In this document: piece by piece, positions 8,446-16,194 of the stretch
How positions within the stretch are numbered: position 1 is the stretch's first letter
Layout of the letters: every line of letters starts with the position of its first letter
Source: Bacteroidales bacterium
GTDB taxonomy: Bacteria; Bacteroidota; Bacteroidia; Bacteroidales; Paludibacteraceae
Direction: 5' to 3'
Assembly (NCBI GenBank): GCA_012837935.1
Contig: DUQG01000043.1
Location: 1 to 43,185, forward strand
Length of the DNA: 43,185 nucleotides
Position numbers and translations under genes: made by a program
The notes under the pieces: model-generated
Database searches by the model: none
Told to the model about the DNA's origin: nothing
The model's input: only the letters and a program-made list of their open reading frames with translations

Positions 8446-8985
8446 ATGGCAGAACAAATCATATTTTACATTTTAGCACTCGTAATAGCTGTATTTTCAA
8501 TAATGGCAGTTACGAGCAAAAAAGTAATCCGCTCAGCTACTTATCTACTATTTGTGCTATTGGCAACCGCCGGATTATTCCTGATGCTTAATTATTACTA
8601 CCTATTTGCTGTACAGGTTACCGTATATGCAGGCGGTGTAATGATTTTATTTATCATGGCTATTTTCCTAACGCACAAACCGGGAGATGAATTTAAGACC
8701 AAAATGAATTGGAAAGTAAAATCATCGGCTATTTTATCGGTGCTCGGCTTGCTGCTTAGCGGATACATTGTAGTAGCTAATGTTACACGTATTATCAACT
8801 ACGTAAGTGGCAAAGAGATGAAAATGCAAGAATTGGGTGTTACCATGATGGGAACAGAAAAGTATCAGTTCCTGTTGCCATTCGAGGCAATGAGTGTGCT
8901 GCTGCTTGCTTGTATCATTGGTGCCATCATGATAGCACGAAAAGAGAAAAACAATGTTGAATCCAATAATGATTTAGATAAATAA
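8446..8985 (+). CDS. nuoJ: NADH-quinone oxidoreductase subunit J
   Basis: This 179-residue membrane subunit has five predicted helices. The third contains the family signature QVTVYAGGVMILFIMAIFL, whose glycines form the pi-bulge seen in complex I structures. The C-terminal end is charged. Its stop codon lies one base before the nuoK start, so the two are probably translated as a coupled pair. Confidence 0.95.
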   Translation: MAEQIIFYILALVIAVFSIMAVTSKKVIRSATYLLFVLLATAGLFLMLNYYYLFAVQVTVYAGGVMILFIMAIFLTHKPGDEFKTKMNWKVKSSAILSVLGLLLSGYIVVANVTRIINYVSGKEMKMQELGVTMMGTEKYQFLLPFEAMSVLLLACIIGAIMIARKEKNNVESNNDLDK

Positions 8986-8986
8986 A

Positions 8987-9328
8987 ATGGGAGAATTATT
9001 AATCAATACGTCCGGTGCACCGGCACCTATGCTGCCATTTTTAATTGTCAGCTTAATCATGTTTTTTGCAGGAGTTTACGGTTTTTTCACTCGTAAAAAC
9101 CTGATATTGATGCTTGTTTCCGTAGAACTGATACTCAACGCGGTGGATTTGAACTTCGCAGTATTTAACCGTTATCTTTTCCCTGGACAAATGGAAGGTA
9201 TGTTTTATTCGCTTTTTGTAATCGCGATAGCAGCCTGTGAAACTGCAGTTGCCATAGCCATTATCATTAATGTATATAGAAAATTTGGCAATGTAGAAGT
9301 GGATAACATTCAAAATATGAAAGAATAA
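8987..9328 (+). CDS. nuoK: NADH-quinone oxidoreductase subunit K
   Basis: This 113-residue subunit has three helices. The conserved membrane glutamates used in proton transfer appear in MLVSVELILNAVDLNF (helix 2) and in AACETAVAIAIIINVYR (helix 3). It is a little longer at the N-terminus than the usual 100 residues. It starts one base after nuoJ and is followed by a 175-base spacer carrying two inverted heptamer arrays. Confidence 0.96.
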   Translation: MGELLINTSGAPAPMLPFLIVSLIMFFAGVYGFFTRKNLILMLVSVELILNAVDLNFAVFNRYLFPGQMEGMFYSLFVIAIAACETAVAIAIIINVYRKFGNVEVDNIQNMKE

Positions 9329-9332
9329 TTTT

Positions 9333-9367
9333 AGTTATGAGTTATGAGTTTGGAGTTCTGAGTAGCT
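9333..9367 (+). repeat. Heptamer array 3 (AGTTnnG)
   Basis: Five seven-base units start four bases after the nuoK stop: AGTTATG, AGTTATG, AGTTTGG, AGTTCTG and a closing AGTAGCT. It faces array 4, which reads the same way on the other strand 97 bases away. Confidence 0.75.
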
Positions 9368-9464
9368 TACAATTAAATAACCGACTGAATGCAACTTTTC
9401 ATTATCCTTTACATCAAAGAACTTGATTGAATTTTTCAAAAAATATAATTTATTGAGTTTCCGA

Positions 9465-9492
9465 CACTACTCGTAACTCGAAACTCAAAACT
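9465..9492 (-). repeat. Heptamer array 4 (AGTTnnG, inverted)
   Basis: Read on the minus strand, the units are AGTTTTG, AGTTTCG, AGTTACG and a closing AGTAGTG. Together with array 3 it brackets 9368-9464, which holds no gene. The array ends 11 bases before nuoL. Confidence 0.7.
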
Positions 9493-9503
9493 TAATACTG
9501 ACT

Positions 9504-11426
9504 ATGGAATATACCATTTTAATTCTACTACTTCCTTTGCTAAGCTTTTTGGCAATCGGATTATTAGGAACAAAACTAAAACCCTGCACAGCCGGACTGG
9601 TAGGAACAATTACGCTGGGTGCAGTTACTGTTCTTTCCTACTTCACAGCTTTTAAGTACTTCACAGCACCAAAAGTGGACGGTGCATGGGAAGCTTTCCC
9701 TGCTTACGATGTTACCTGGCTTAATTTAGGCGAAAAACTGCACATTGATTTGGGAATTTTACTGGATCCCATCTCGGTAATGATGCTGGTGGTAATTTCT
9801 ACCGTTTCGTTGATGGTACATATTTACAGTATGGGCTATATGAAAGGTGAAAGAGGATTCCAACGCTACTATTCCTTCCTTTCTCTTTTCTCTTTCTCCA
9901 TGCTTGGGCTGGTGCTGGCTACCAACATTTTCCAAATGTATATTTTCTGGGAATTGGTGGGTGTATCATCTTACCTGTTGATTGGTTTCTACTACACCAA
10001 ACCTTCGGCAGTACTTGCTTCTAAGAAAGCATTTATCGTAACACGATTTGCCGACTTTTTCTTCCTGGTGGGAATTTTAGTACTATCCTACTTCACTCAA
10101 ACCTTCAACTTTACCGAATTGATGTCAGGTGACGGCAGCATTTTCAGTTCTGCAATCGGTGCAAGCTTTATGGGTGCAAGTGCATTGGTTTGGGCAATGG
10201 CACTGATTTTCATCGGTGGTGCCGGAAAATCGGCTATGTTCCCATTGCATATTTGGCTACCTGACGCAATGGAAGGTCCTACACCGGTATCTGCACTTAT
10301 CCACGCCGCTACGATGGTGGTTGCAGGTGTTTACTTAGTGGCTCGTTTGTTCCCTATTTACTTGGGTTACACACCGGAAGTGTTGGCAGGAATTGGCTAT
10401 GTAGGCGCTTTCACAGCAATGTTTTCAGCCATTATTGCCATTACACAGACAGATATTAAACGTGTGCTGGCATTCTCAACCATTTCCCAAATCGGATTTA
10501 TGATGGTGGCACTTGGCGTAAGTACAAGCATGCATCTAAATCATGGTGACCACGGAGGTTTGGGTTATATGGCTTCCATGTTCCACTTGTTCACTCATGC
10601 TATGTTCAAAGCCTTGCTGTTCTTGTGTGCAGGTTCAGTGATACATGCCGTTCACAGCAACTACATGCAAGATATGGGAGGACTGCGCAAATATATGCCA
10701 ATTACACATATCACATTCTTGATTGCATGTTTGGCGATTGCAGGTATTCCACCGTTCTCGGGATTTGTTAGTAAAGACGAAATTCTTACTGCTGCTTATG
10801 GTTTCAGCACAGGAATGGGCGTTTGGATGACCATTACAGCAGGACTTACAGCATTCTATATGTTCCGTCTGTATTACAGCATTTTCTGGGGCAAAGAATA
10901 CAAAGTAACAAACGGACACACACCACACGAAAGCGGACGTTGGATGACTTTCGCATTGATATTCTTGGCGGCGATTACGGTTGTTGGCGGATTTATTCCT
11001 TTTGGAAAATTTGTAACAGCCGACTGTGTGCCGTATGATATTAAACTGGATTGGACAATTGCAGCTATCAGCGTAGCAGTAGCAGTTGTAGCGATTTTGT
11101 TGGCAAGAAAACTTTACAAAAAAGAGAACGAAAAGCCGACAGAGCTTGCAACCAAAATATCCGGTGCTTACAAGCTGTCGTACAATAAATTCTACATCGA
11201 CGAGGTGTATATGTTTATTACGAAAAAAATCATTTTCAACGGAATTTCTCGTCCGTTTGCATGGTTTGACCGCCACATTATTGATGGTGCAATCAATGGG
11301 TCAGCTTCACTTACCGCTTGGACTTCCGAAAAAATCAAAAGTTTCCAATCCGGAAGTTTGCAGTGGTACGCATGGGTATTCCTTGCAGGTGTGTTGCTGA
11401 TTACAATTTTGGCAATATTTGTATAA
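9504..11426 (+). CDS. nuoL: NADH-quinone oxidoreductase subunit L
   Basis: This 640-residue antiporter-like subunit lies at the distal end of the complex I membrane arm. Conserved pumping residues are present: E150 in MYIFWELVGVSSY and K242 in GGAGKSAMFPLHIWLPDAM, followed by EGPTPVSALIHAATMV. The C-terminal part, about residues 530-640, includes the long lateral helix and a last anchor helix. Length is normal for the family. A 1.5-kb island separates it from nuoM, which is unusual for an otherwise compact operon. Confidence 0.97.
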   Translation: MEYTILILLLPLLSFLAIGLLGTKLKPCTAGLVGTITLGAVTVLSYFTAFKYFTAPKVDGAWEAFPAYDVTWLNLGEKLHIDLGILLDPISVMMLVVISTVSLMVHIYSMGYMKGERGFQRYYSFLSLFSFSMLGLVLATNIFQMYIFWELVGVSSYLLIGFYYTKPSAVLASKKAFIVTRFADFFFLVGILVLSYFTQTFNFTELMSGDGSIFSSAIGASFMGASALVWAMALIFIGGAGKSAMFPLHIWLPDAMEGPTPVSALIHAATMVVAGVYLVARLFPIYLGYTPEVLAGIGYVGAFTAMFSAIIAITQTDIKRVLAFSTISQIGFMMVALGVSTSMHLNHGDHGGLGYMASMFHLFTHAMFKALLFLCAGSVIHAVHSNYMQDMGGLRKYMPITHITFLIACLAIAGIPPFSGFVSKDEILTAAYGFSTGMGVWMTITAGLTAFYMFRLYYSIFWGKEYKVTNGHTPHESGRWMTFALIFLAAITVVGGFIPFGKFVTADCVPYDIKLDWTIAAISVAVAVVAILLARKLYKKENEKPTELATKISGAYKLSYNKFYIDEVYMFITKKIIFNGISRPFAWFDRHIIDGAINGSASLTAWTSEKIKSFQSGSLQWYAWVFLAGVLLITILAIFV

Positions 11427-11437
11427 AGTAGAAAATC

Positions 11438-11453
11438 GCTTGTAATTACAAGC
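11438..11453. repeat. Perfect 16-base palindrome GCTTGTAATTACAAGC
   Basis: This perfect inverted repeat lies between the nuoL stop and the first secreted-protein gene, seven bases before that start codon. It could be an operator or a short mRNA hairpin. No T-run follows. Confidence 0.6.
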
Positions 11454-11460
11454 ATAGTCA

Positions 11461-11960
11461 ATGAAAAAGATATTATTTATAATTACACTGGGCGTATTAA
11501 GCATTAATGCATTCGGACAAAGCTATGTTAGCTTAGCTGCTTGCAATAATGACCCTTTAAAATATATTGAAAGAAACTATCAAGATAACGCTACATACTA
11601 TAAAGGCAAAACAATAGGAAACTGGGCAGACCAGTGTGAGCTAAATCTTACTCAATATAAATACATTCCGTGCATATATAGTCCTTGGGCTGAAGATAAA
11701 AGTATGGTTGATTATATTGAATCTATCAGAATAGATGTAAACTTTACAGAAAATTCAACTAATTATTCTTACTATATATATATATATATATAGACGAATC
11801 AACACCACGTAAATGGGATGATGCTATGGATTTAGCAAATGATGATATGTCTTACTGGGAGCAAAAGTATTATGACTTTTATAAAACAGCCAAAATAAAA
11901 AAGATTGATGTAGGTAAAAAAATTAATGGAAAATATAAAAATGATTATAGAAGACCTTAA
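11461..11960 (+). pseudogene. Secreted protein of unknown function, copy 1, frameshifted at a (TA)10 tract
   Basis: The first 110 residues read as a secreted protein with a signal peptide (about residues 1-19, cut near FGQ). They are nearly identical to the intact copy at 12012-12509. A (TA)10 run at 11773-11792 is two bases longer than the equivalent 18-base tract in copy 2 and creates a TAG at 11791-11793. Removing one TA would restore a 165-residue protein ending in DYRRP at 11960, the same length as copy 2. The reading frame after the tract is clean, so this is either a very recent pseudogene or a slippage-controlled on/off gene. I do not recognise the family. The mature part is rich in Tyr, Asn and Asp and has conserved cysteines (ACNND, DQCELN, YIPC). 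Confidence 0.7.
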
Positions 11961-12011
11961 TCAGAAGCTTTAATACATATGTTTTTCATGTGCTGTTTAG
12001 GTTAAAATTAA

Positions 12012-12509
12012 ATGAAAAAAATATTTTTTATATTTATATTAGCCTTATTTAGCATAAGTGGATTTGGACAAGCTTATGTTAGTTTAGCTACTTGCAACAA
12101 TGACCCTTTAAAATATATTGAAAGAAACTATCAAGATAACGCTGCATACTATAAAGGCAAAACAATAGGAAGCTGGGCAGACCAGTGTGAGCTAAATCTT
12201 ACTCAATATAAATACATTCCGTGCAAATATAGTCCATGGACAGAAGATAAAAGTATGGTTGATTATATTGAAGCTATCAGAATAGATGTAAACTTTACAG
12301 AAAATTCGACTAATTATTCTTACTATATATACATATATATAGACGAATCAACACCACGTAAATGGGATGAAGAGTGTAAGTTAGATACTAATTATGATGC
12401 CTATTGGGAAAAAAAGTATTATGACTTTTATAAAACAGCCAAAATAAAAAAAATTAGAATCGGAAAAAAAATTAATGGAGAGTATAAAAAAGATTATAGA
12501 AGACCTTAA
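12012..12509 (+). CDS. Secreted protein of unknown function, copy 2 (intact)
   Basis: This 165-residue protein has a signal peptide (about residues 1-19, ending GFGQ), so it is exported. It is a tandem paralogue of the frameshifted gene at 11461. The two are nearly identical up to the TA-rich tract, then differ in a short stretch (EECKLDTNYDAYWEKK here, DDAMDLANDDMSYWEQK there) and rejoin at YYDFYKTAKIKKI. The alternating tract encodes YYIYIYID. No catalytic motif or named domain is visible. Its position between nuoL and nuoM suggests insertion into the operon, and its very high AT content contrasts with the nuo genes. A link to respiration should not be assumed. Confidence 0.75.
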   Translation: MKKIFFIFILALFSISGFGQAYVSLATCNNDPLKYIERNYQDNAAYYKGKTIGSWADQCELNLTQYKYIPCKYSPWTEDKSMVDYIEAIRIDVNFTENSTNYSYYIYIYIDESTPRKWDEECKLDTNYDAYWEKKYYDFYKTAKIKKIRIGKKINGEYKKDYRRP

Positions 12510-12920
12510 TTGATTTTTTTATAGGTGTGTTTTTTTAATATAGGTGTTGAGTTTAAAAAACACATTAAAATACGGCTCAATAATATTGTGAATACGGCTC
12601 ATTTTTTACTTATTTTAAGCAAAAAAAGAGATATAGATGAGCCGAAAAAAAATACTCATAATATCGCGACCAATATGAATTTGCGGTCAAAACTTATTTT
12701 TGATTTTTGATAAATTTTATCTATGTTTTATCATTAACAATTAATTTTACGTAAAGACTATATACACAAAAACACAAATTTTAATGTGTATAATATATTG
12801 ATTAACAATACGCACTTAAAGTTCGTAAAGATAAAATTAAAATTTTATTGATTTAGACTTTTCAGAGTGTACCTATTTATGGAAAAATAAAGAATTTTAA
12901 TTGTTTCACTAAATAAATAA
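12510..12920. other. AT-rich non-coding island between the secreted-protein gene and nuoM
   Basis: No convincing gene is seen. Visible structure includes ATACGGCTCA at 12570-12579 and again at 12592-12601, with TGAGCCG at 12638-12644 able to pair with either. There are two copies of ATTAACAAT followed by CGTAAAGA (from 12733 and from 12801), and a TATACACA/TGTGTATA inverted repeat (12761-12768 and 12785-12792). The region may hold a promoter for the distal nuo genes, but no full TTG plus TAnnTTTG pair was found. Confidence 0.5.
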
Positions 12921-12957
12921 CCCCGCCAAAATTCCCCCTTTAGGGGGTTAGGGGGCA
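12920..12957. repeat. C/G-rich palindromic repeat at the nuoM leader
   Basis: Read on the minus strand this contains GCCCCCTAACCCCCTAAAGG followed by GGGAATTTTGG. The core recurs at 18237-18263 after the sulfatase. It ends five bases before the nuoM ATG, so the hairpin overlaps the ribosome entry region. It looks like a dispersed Bacteroidota palindromic repeat. Confidence 0.6.
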
Positions 12958-12962
12958 GAATT

Positions 12963-14444
12963 ATGAACTTTCTATTAATATTCGTACTGATACCTGTTCT
13001 GATGTTACTTTTACTGTTTATGGTAAAAGAGCGGAAACAAGTTCTAACCATTATGGTTGCCGGTAGTGTAGCATTGGTAGTTGCATCGGCTTATCTTACC
13101 GTCTCTTACTTAGCTCAACGCAGTGCAGGTGCTGCCGATCCGATGCTTTTCACATCGAACTGGATGTGGTATAAACCACTTAATATCGCTTTCTCTCTGG
13201 GTGTAGATGGAGTGTCGGTAGCTATGATATGCTTGTCGGCTATTATCGTGATGACGGGAACATTCACTTCGTGGAAAATAGAACCGCTGACCAGAGAATT
13301 TTTTATGTGGTTCTGCTTGCTATCTACAGGCGTATTCGGTTTCTTTATTACCACCGATATGTTTACCATGTTTATGTTCTACGAGGTGGCACTTATCCCG
13401 ATGTACCTGCTAATCGGTATTTGGGGAAGCGGTAAAAAAGAATACTCGGCAATGAAACTTACCCTAATGCTGATGGGAGCTTCTGCAATCCTGTTGGTTG
13501 GTATTTTAGGTATCTATTTTAGCGCCGGTGCTACAACTATGAACGTGCTGGAACTTGTAAACATTTATATCCCGATGGAAAGCCAATACTTGTTCTTCGT
13601 GCTAAGTTTCGTTGGATTTGGTGTTCTTGGCGCTCTTTTCCCGTTCCACACTTGGTCACCTGACGGTCACGCTGCAGCACCTACTGCAGTTTCGATGCTA
13701 CACGCGGGTGTATTGATGAAACTGGGTGGTTACGGCTGTTTCCGTGTTTCTATCTACCTGATGCCGGAAGCTGCAAAAGAGTTGGCACCTATTTTCTTGG
13801 TATTAACAGCGATTGGTGTTGTTTACGGCGGCTTAGCAGCTATCCACCAACGCGACTTAAAATATATAAATGCTTACTCATCTGTGAGCCACTGTAACCT
13901 GGTGCTTTTCGCTATCCTTATGCTTACGCAAACAGCGATGACCGGTGCCGTACTACAGATGCTTTCACACGGTTTGATGACAGCTCTTTTCTTTGCTTTG
14001 ATCGGTATGATTTACGGACGTACAGGTACTCGTATGATTACCGAAATGGGTGGATTGATGCGAGTAATTCCATTCCTGGGTGTAGCCTTTGTGATTGCGG
14101 GGTTGGCATCTCTGGGACTTCCGGGATTAAGCGGATTTGCTGCTGAAATGACTATTTTCTTCGGTGCTTTTGAAAATGCAGACGTTTTCCGTCGCGTATT
14201 GACAGTTGCCGCAGTGAGTTCTATCGTAGTAACAGCAGTTTACATTCTGCGTATGGTTGGTAAATTCCTTTACGGACCTATGCAAAACCAAAAACATGCA
14301 AGTATTACGGATGCAGTTTGGTTTGAGAGATTGGCTGTGATTGTACTGATTGCAGGTATCGTTTATATCGGTTCATTCCCATTTGGACTATCCGAAATGC
14401 TTAACGACAGCCTTGGGAATGTAATAGCAGCGTTGCAACGATAA
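12963..14444 (+). CDS. nuoM: NADH-quinone oxidoreductase subunit M, TM7 lysine replaced
   Basis: This 493-residue antiporter-like subunit has about 14 helices. E141 (MFMFYEVALIPMY), K253 (HAGVLMKLGGYG) and E395 (GFAAEMTIFFGAF) match proton-channel residues known from E. coli NuoM. At the place of the conserved helix-7 lysine, which homologues show in an AVKMPxxPxH context, this protein has L222 (GVLGALFPFHTW). NuoL and NuoN here keep theirs. The SPDGHAAAPTAVSMLHAG segment is otherwise typical. The gene begins directly after a palindromic repeat that separates it from the upstream island. Identity is certain; the effect of L222 is open. Confidence 0.96.
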   Translation: MNFLLIFVLIPVLMLLLLFMVKERKQVLTIMVAGSVALVVASAYLTVSYLAQRSAGAADPMLFTSNWMWYKPLNIAFSLGVDGVSVAMICLSAIIVMTGTFTSWKIEPLTREFFMWFCLLSTGVFGFFITTDMFTMFMFYEVALIPMYLLIGIWGSGKKEYSAMKLTLMLMGASAILLVGILGIYFSAGATTMNVLELVNIYIPMESQYLFFVLSFVGFGVLGALFPFHTWSPDGHAAAPTAVSMLHAGVLMKLGGYGCFRVSIYLMPEAAKELAPIFLVLTAIGVVYGGLAAIHQRDLKYINAYSSVSHCNLVLFAILMLTQTAMTGAVLQMLSHGLMTALFFALIGMIYGRTGTRMITEMGGLMRVIPFLGVAFVIAGLASLGLPGLSGFAAEMTIFFGAFENADVFRRVLTVAAVSSIVVTAVYILRMVGKFLYGPMQNQKHASITDAVWFERLAVIVLIAGIVYIGSFPFGLSEMLNDSLGNVIAALQR

Positions 14445-14500
14445 ACATTGCATATTGAGTTAGATAAACTATTGATTAATATACTACATAACATAGAAAT

Positions 14501-15925
14501 ATGGACTATATAAGTAATTTTCTATTCATGCGTAGCGAAGTTTCGCTTTTGGCAGTAATGGTTTTCCTGCTTTTGTTTGATTTGATAGCAGGCAAAAAAG
14601 GAATGAAATATTTTCAGCCGATAGCGTTGATAGCTTTTGCGGCACACACTATCTGGACATTTGTTCCTTACGAAGCAGGTGTTTCATTTGGCGGAATGTA
14701 CGATTACAAGCCGGTAATGACCATTGTGAAAGGAATCCTTAACATAGCTACTTTGATTGTATTTATGCAAGCCAAAGAGGTGTTTGACACCGAAAGACAA
14801 GGGAACAAACGGGGTGAGTTTTACTTCCTGACTATGGTTACCTTGCTTGGAATGTATTTTATGATTTCGAGCGGACACTTCCTGATGCTGTTTATCGGAT
14901 TGGAAATGGCATCGATTCCATTAGCAACAATCGTAGCTATGGAAAAGTTCAGCAAGAAATCGGCTGAGGCTGGTGCTAAATACATTCTTTTGGCGGCATT
15001 TTCATCGGGTGTGATGCTTTTCGGTATTTCTTATCTGTACGGAACTGTTGGTACGCTTTACTTTACCGATATGCCAAATCTAATTAGCGCAAACCCATTG
15101 CAAATCATGGCATTTGTATTCTTTGTAGCTGGTCTATTCTTCAAAGTTTCATTGGTACCGTTCCATCTTTGGGCAGCAGACGTGTATGAAGGTGCACCTA
15201 CAAACGTAACCGCTTATCTGTCCGTGGTTTCCAAAGGTTCTGCCGTATTTGTGCTGATGCTTTTACTTTACAAAGTATTTGGAAATTTGATTGTACAATG
15301 GCAAGGCATTCTGTTCGCTGTGATTGTACTCAGTATTACTGTGGGTAACTTGTTCGCGCTTCGTCAAGACAATATCAAACGATTCCTTGCATTCTCGTCC
15401 ATCTCACAAGCCGGTTATTTGGCTTTGGGTATTATCAGCGGAACCGCATTTGGTATGACTACGATGATTTACTATATCTTTGTGTACGTATTCTCTAACC
15501 TGGCTGCATTTGGCGTGATTTCAAGCATTGAGAATAAAACAGGAAAAGTAAATATCAGCGACTACAAAGGACTTTACAGCACGAACCCGAAACTTAGCTT
15601 TATTATGATGTTGGCTATGTTCTCTTTGGGTGGTATCCCGATTTTTGCCGGATTCTTCAGCAAGTTCTTTATCTTCGCAGCAGCACTGGAAAAAGGATTC
15701 TACGTACTGGTATTGATTGCTGTAATTAACACTATTATTTCACTTTACTACTATCTGTTGGTGGTGAAAGCCATGTTTATCGACAGCAGCGACAATCCAA
15801 TTCCAACTATTCAAACCGACAACTACAACCGTGTGAGTTTGTTTATCTGTACAGCAGGTATCATTCTAATCGGTCTGTTTGGTGTGATTATGGATAAAAT
15901 TGAGCTGTATAGCTTTGGAATGTAG
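14501..15925 (+). CDS. nuoN: NADH-quinone oxidoreductase subunit N
   Basis: This 474-residue antiporter-like subunit is the last gene of the operon. E135 (LFIGLEMASIP) and K215 (GLFFKVSLVPFHLW) are the conserved ion-path residues, followed by ADVYEGAPTNVTAYLSVVSK. Length and the roughly 14 hydrophobic segments are normal. The spacer to nuoM is 56 bases. A heptamer array and then a terminator at 16075-16112 follow it. No nuoE, nuoF or nuoG lies on either side. Confidence 0.97.
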   Translation: MDYISNFLFMRSEVSLLAVMVFLLLFDLIAGKKGMKYFQPIALIAFAAHTIWTFVPYEAGVSFGGMYDYKPVMTIVKGILNIATLIVFMQAKEVFDTERQGNKRGEFYFLTMVTLLGMYFMISSGHFLMLFIGLEMASIPLATIVAMEKFSKKSAEAGAKYILLAAFSSGVMLFGISYLYGTVGTLYFTDMPNLISANPLQIMAFVFFVAGLFFKVSLVPFHLWAADVYEGAPTNVTAYLSVVSKGSAVFVLMLLLYKVFGNLIVQWQGILFAVIVLSITVGNLFALRQDNIKRFLAFSSISQAGYLALGIISGTAFGMTTMIYYIFVYVFSNLAAFGVISSIENKTGKVNISDYKGLYSTNPKLSFIMMLAMFSLGGIPIFAGFFSKFFIFAAALEKGFYVLVLIAVINTIISLYYYLLVVKAMFIDSSDNPIPTIQTDNYNRVSLFICTAGIILIGLFGVIMDKIELYSFGM

Positions 15926-15930
15926 TATTG

Positions 15931-15965
15931 AGTTCTGAGTTCTGAGTCACGAGTTCTAAGTATTA
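15931..15965 (+). repeat. Heptamer array 5 (AGTTnnG)
   Basis: Five units begin five bases after the nuoN stop: AGTTCTG, AGTTCTG, AGTCACG, AGTTCTA and a closing AGTATTA. Orientation matches arrays 2 and 3. Confidence 0.7.
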
Positions 15966-16074
15966 CTATCGGAACAGTTCAGAGTCAGAAAACAAATAAA
16001 AAACAAAGCAGACAACTTGCTAACTAACAATACTTACTTGACTAAACAGTAAATATTATTTAGAAAAAATTTAG

Positions 16075-16112
16075 AAAAACCCCTTGCTTTCTTTCAAAGT
16101 TTGGGGTTTTTT
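16075..16112 (+). terminator. Terminator of the nuo operon
   Basis: AAAAACCCC (16075-16083) pairs with GGGGTTTTT (16103-16111), and further T residues follow. It lies 150 bases after nuoN and before the DUF3127 promoter. Confidence 0.75.
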
Positions 16113-16148
16113 GTTGGTCTTGAATTTTCAAAGAAGAATTTACTTTCT

Positions 16149-16156
16149 TATCTTTG
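16149..16156 (+). promoter_or_regulatory. -7 promoter box for the DUF3127 gene
   Basis: TATCTTTG matches TAnnTTTG and lies 39 bases before the start codon, just after the nuo terminator. A TTG at 16120-16122 is 26 bases upstream, too far to be a confident -33 element. Confidence 0.5.
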
Positions 16157-16194
16157 CATTCTTAAAAAAACAATTAAATATATAGAGAATAAAA

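Noticed and set aside
10635-11276. Minus-strand 213-residue reading frame antisense to nuoL
   Set aside because: It lies wholly within a certain gene, is His/Cys/Arg-rich in the way of shadow frames, and has no recognisable motif.
12525-12710. Plus-strand 61-residue reading frame in the nuoL-nuoM island
   Set aside because: It is Asn/Lys/Ile-rich, spans the ATACGGCTCA repeats, and has no start signal or homology I recognise.
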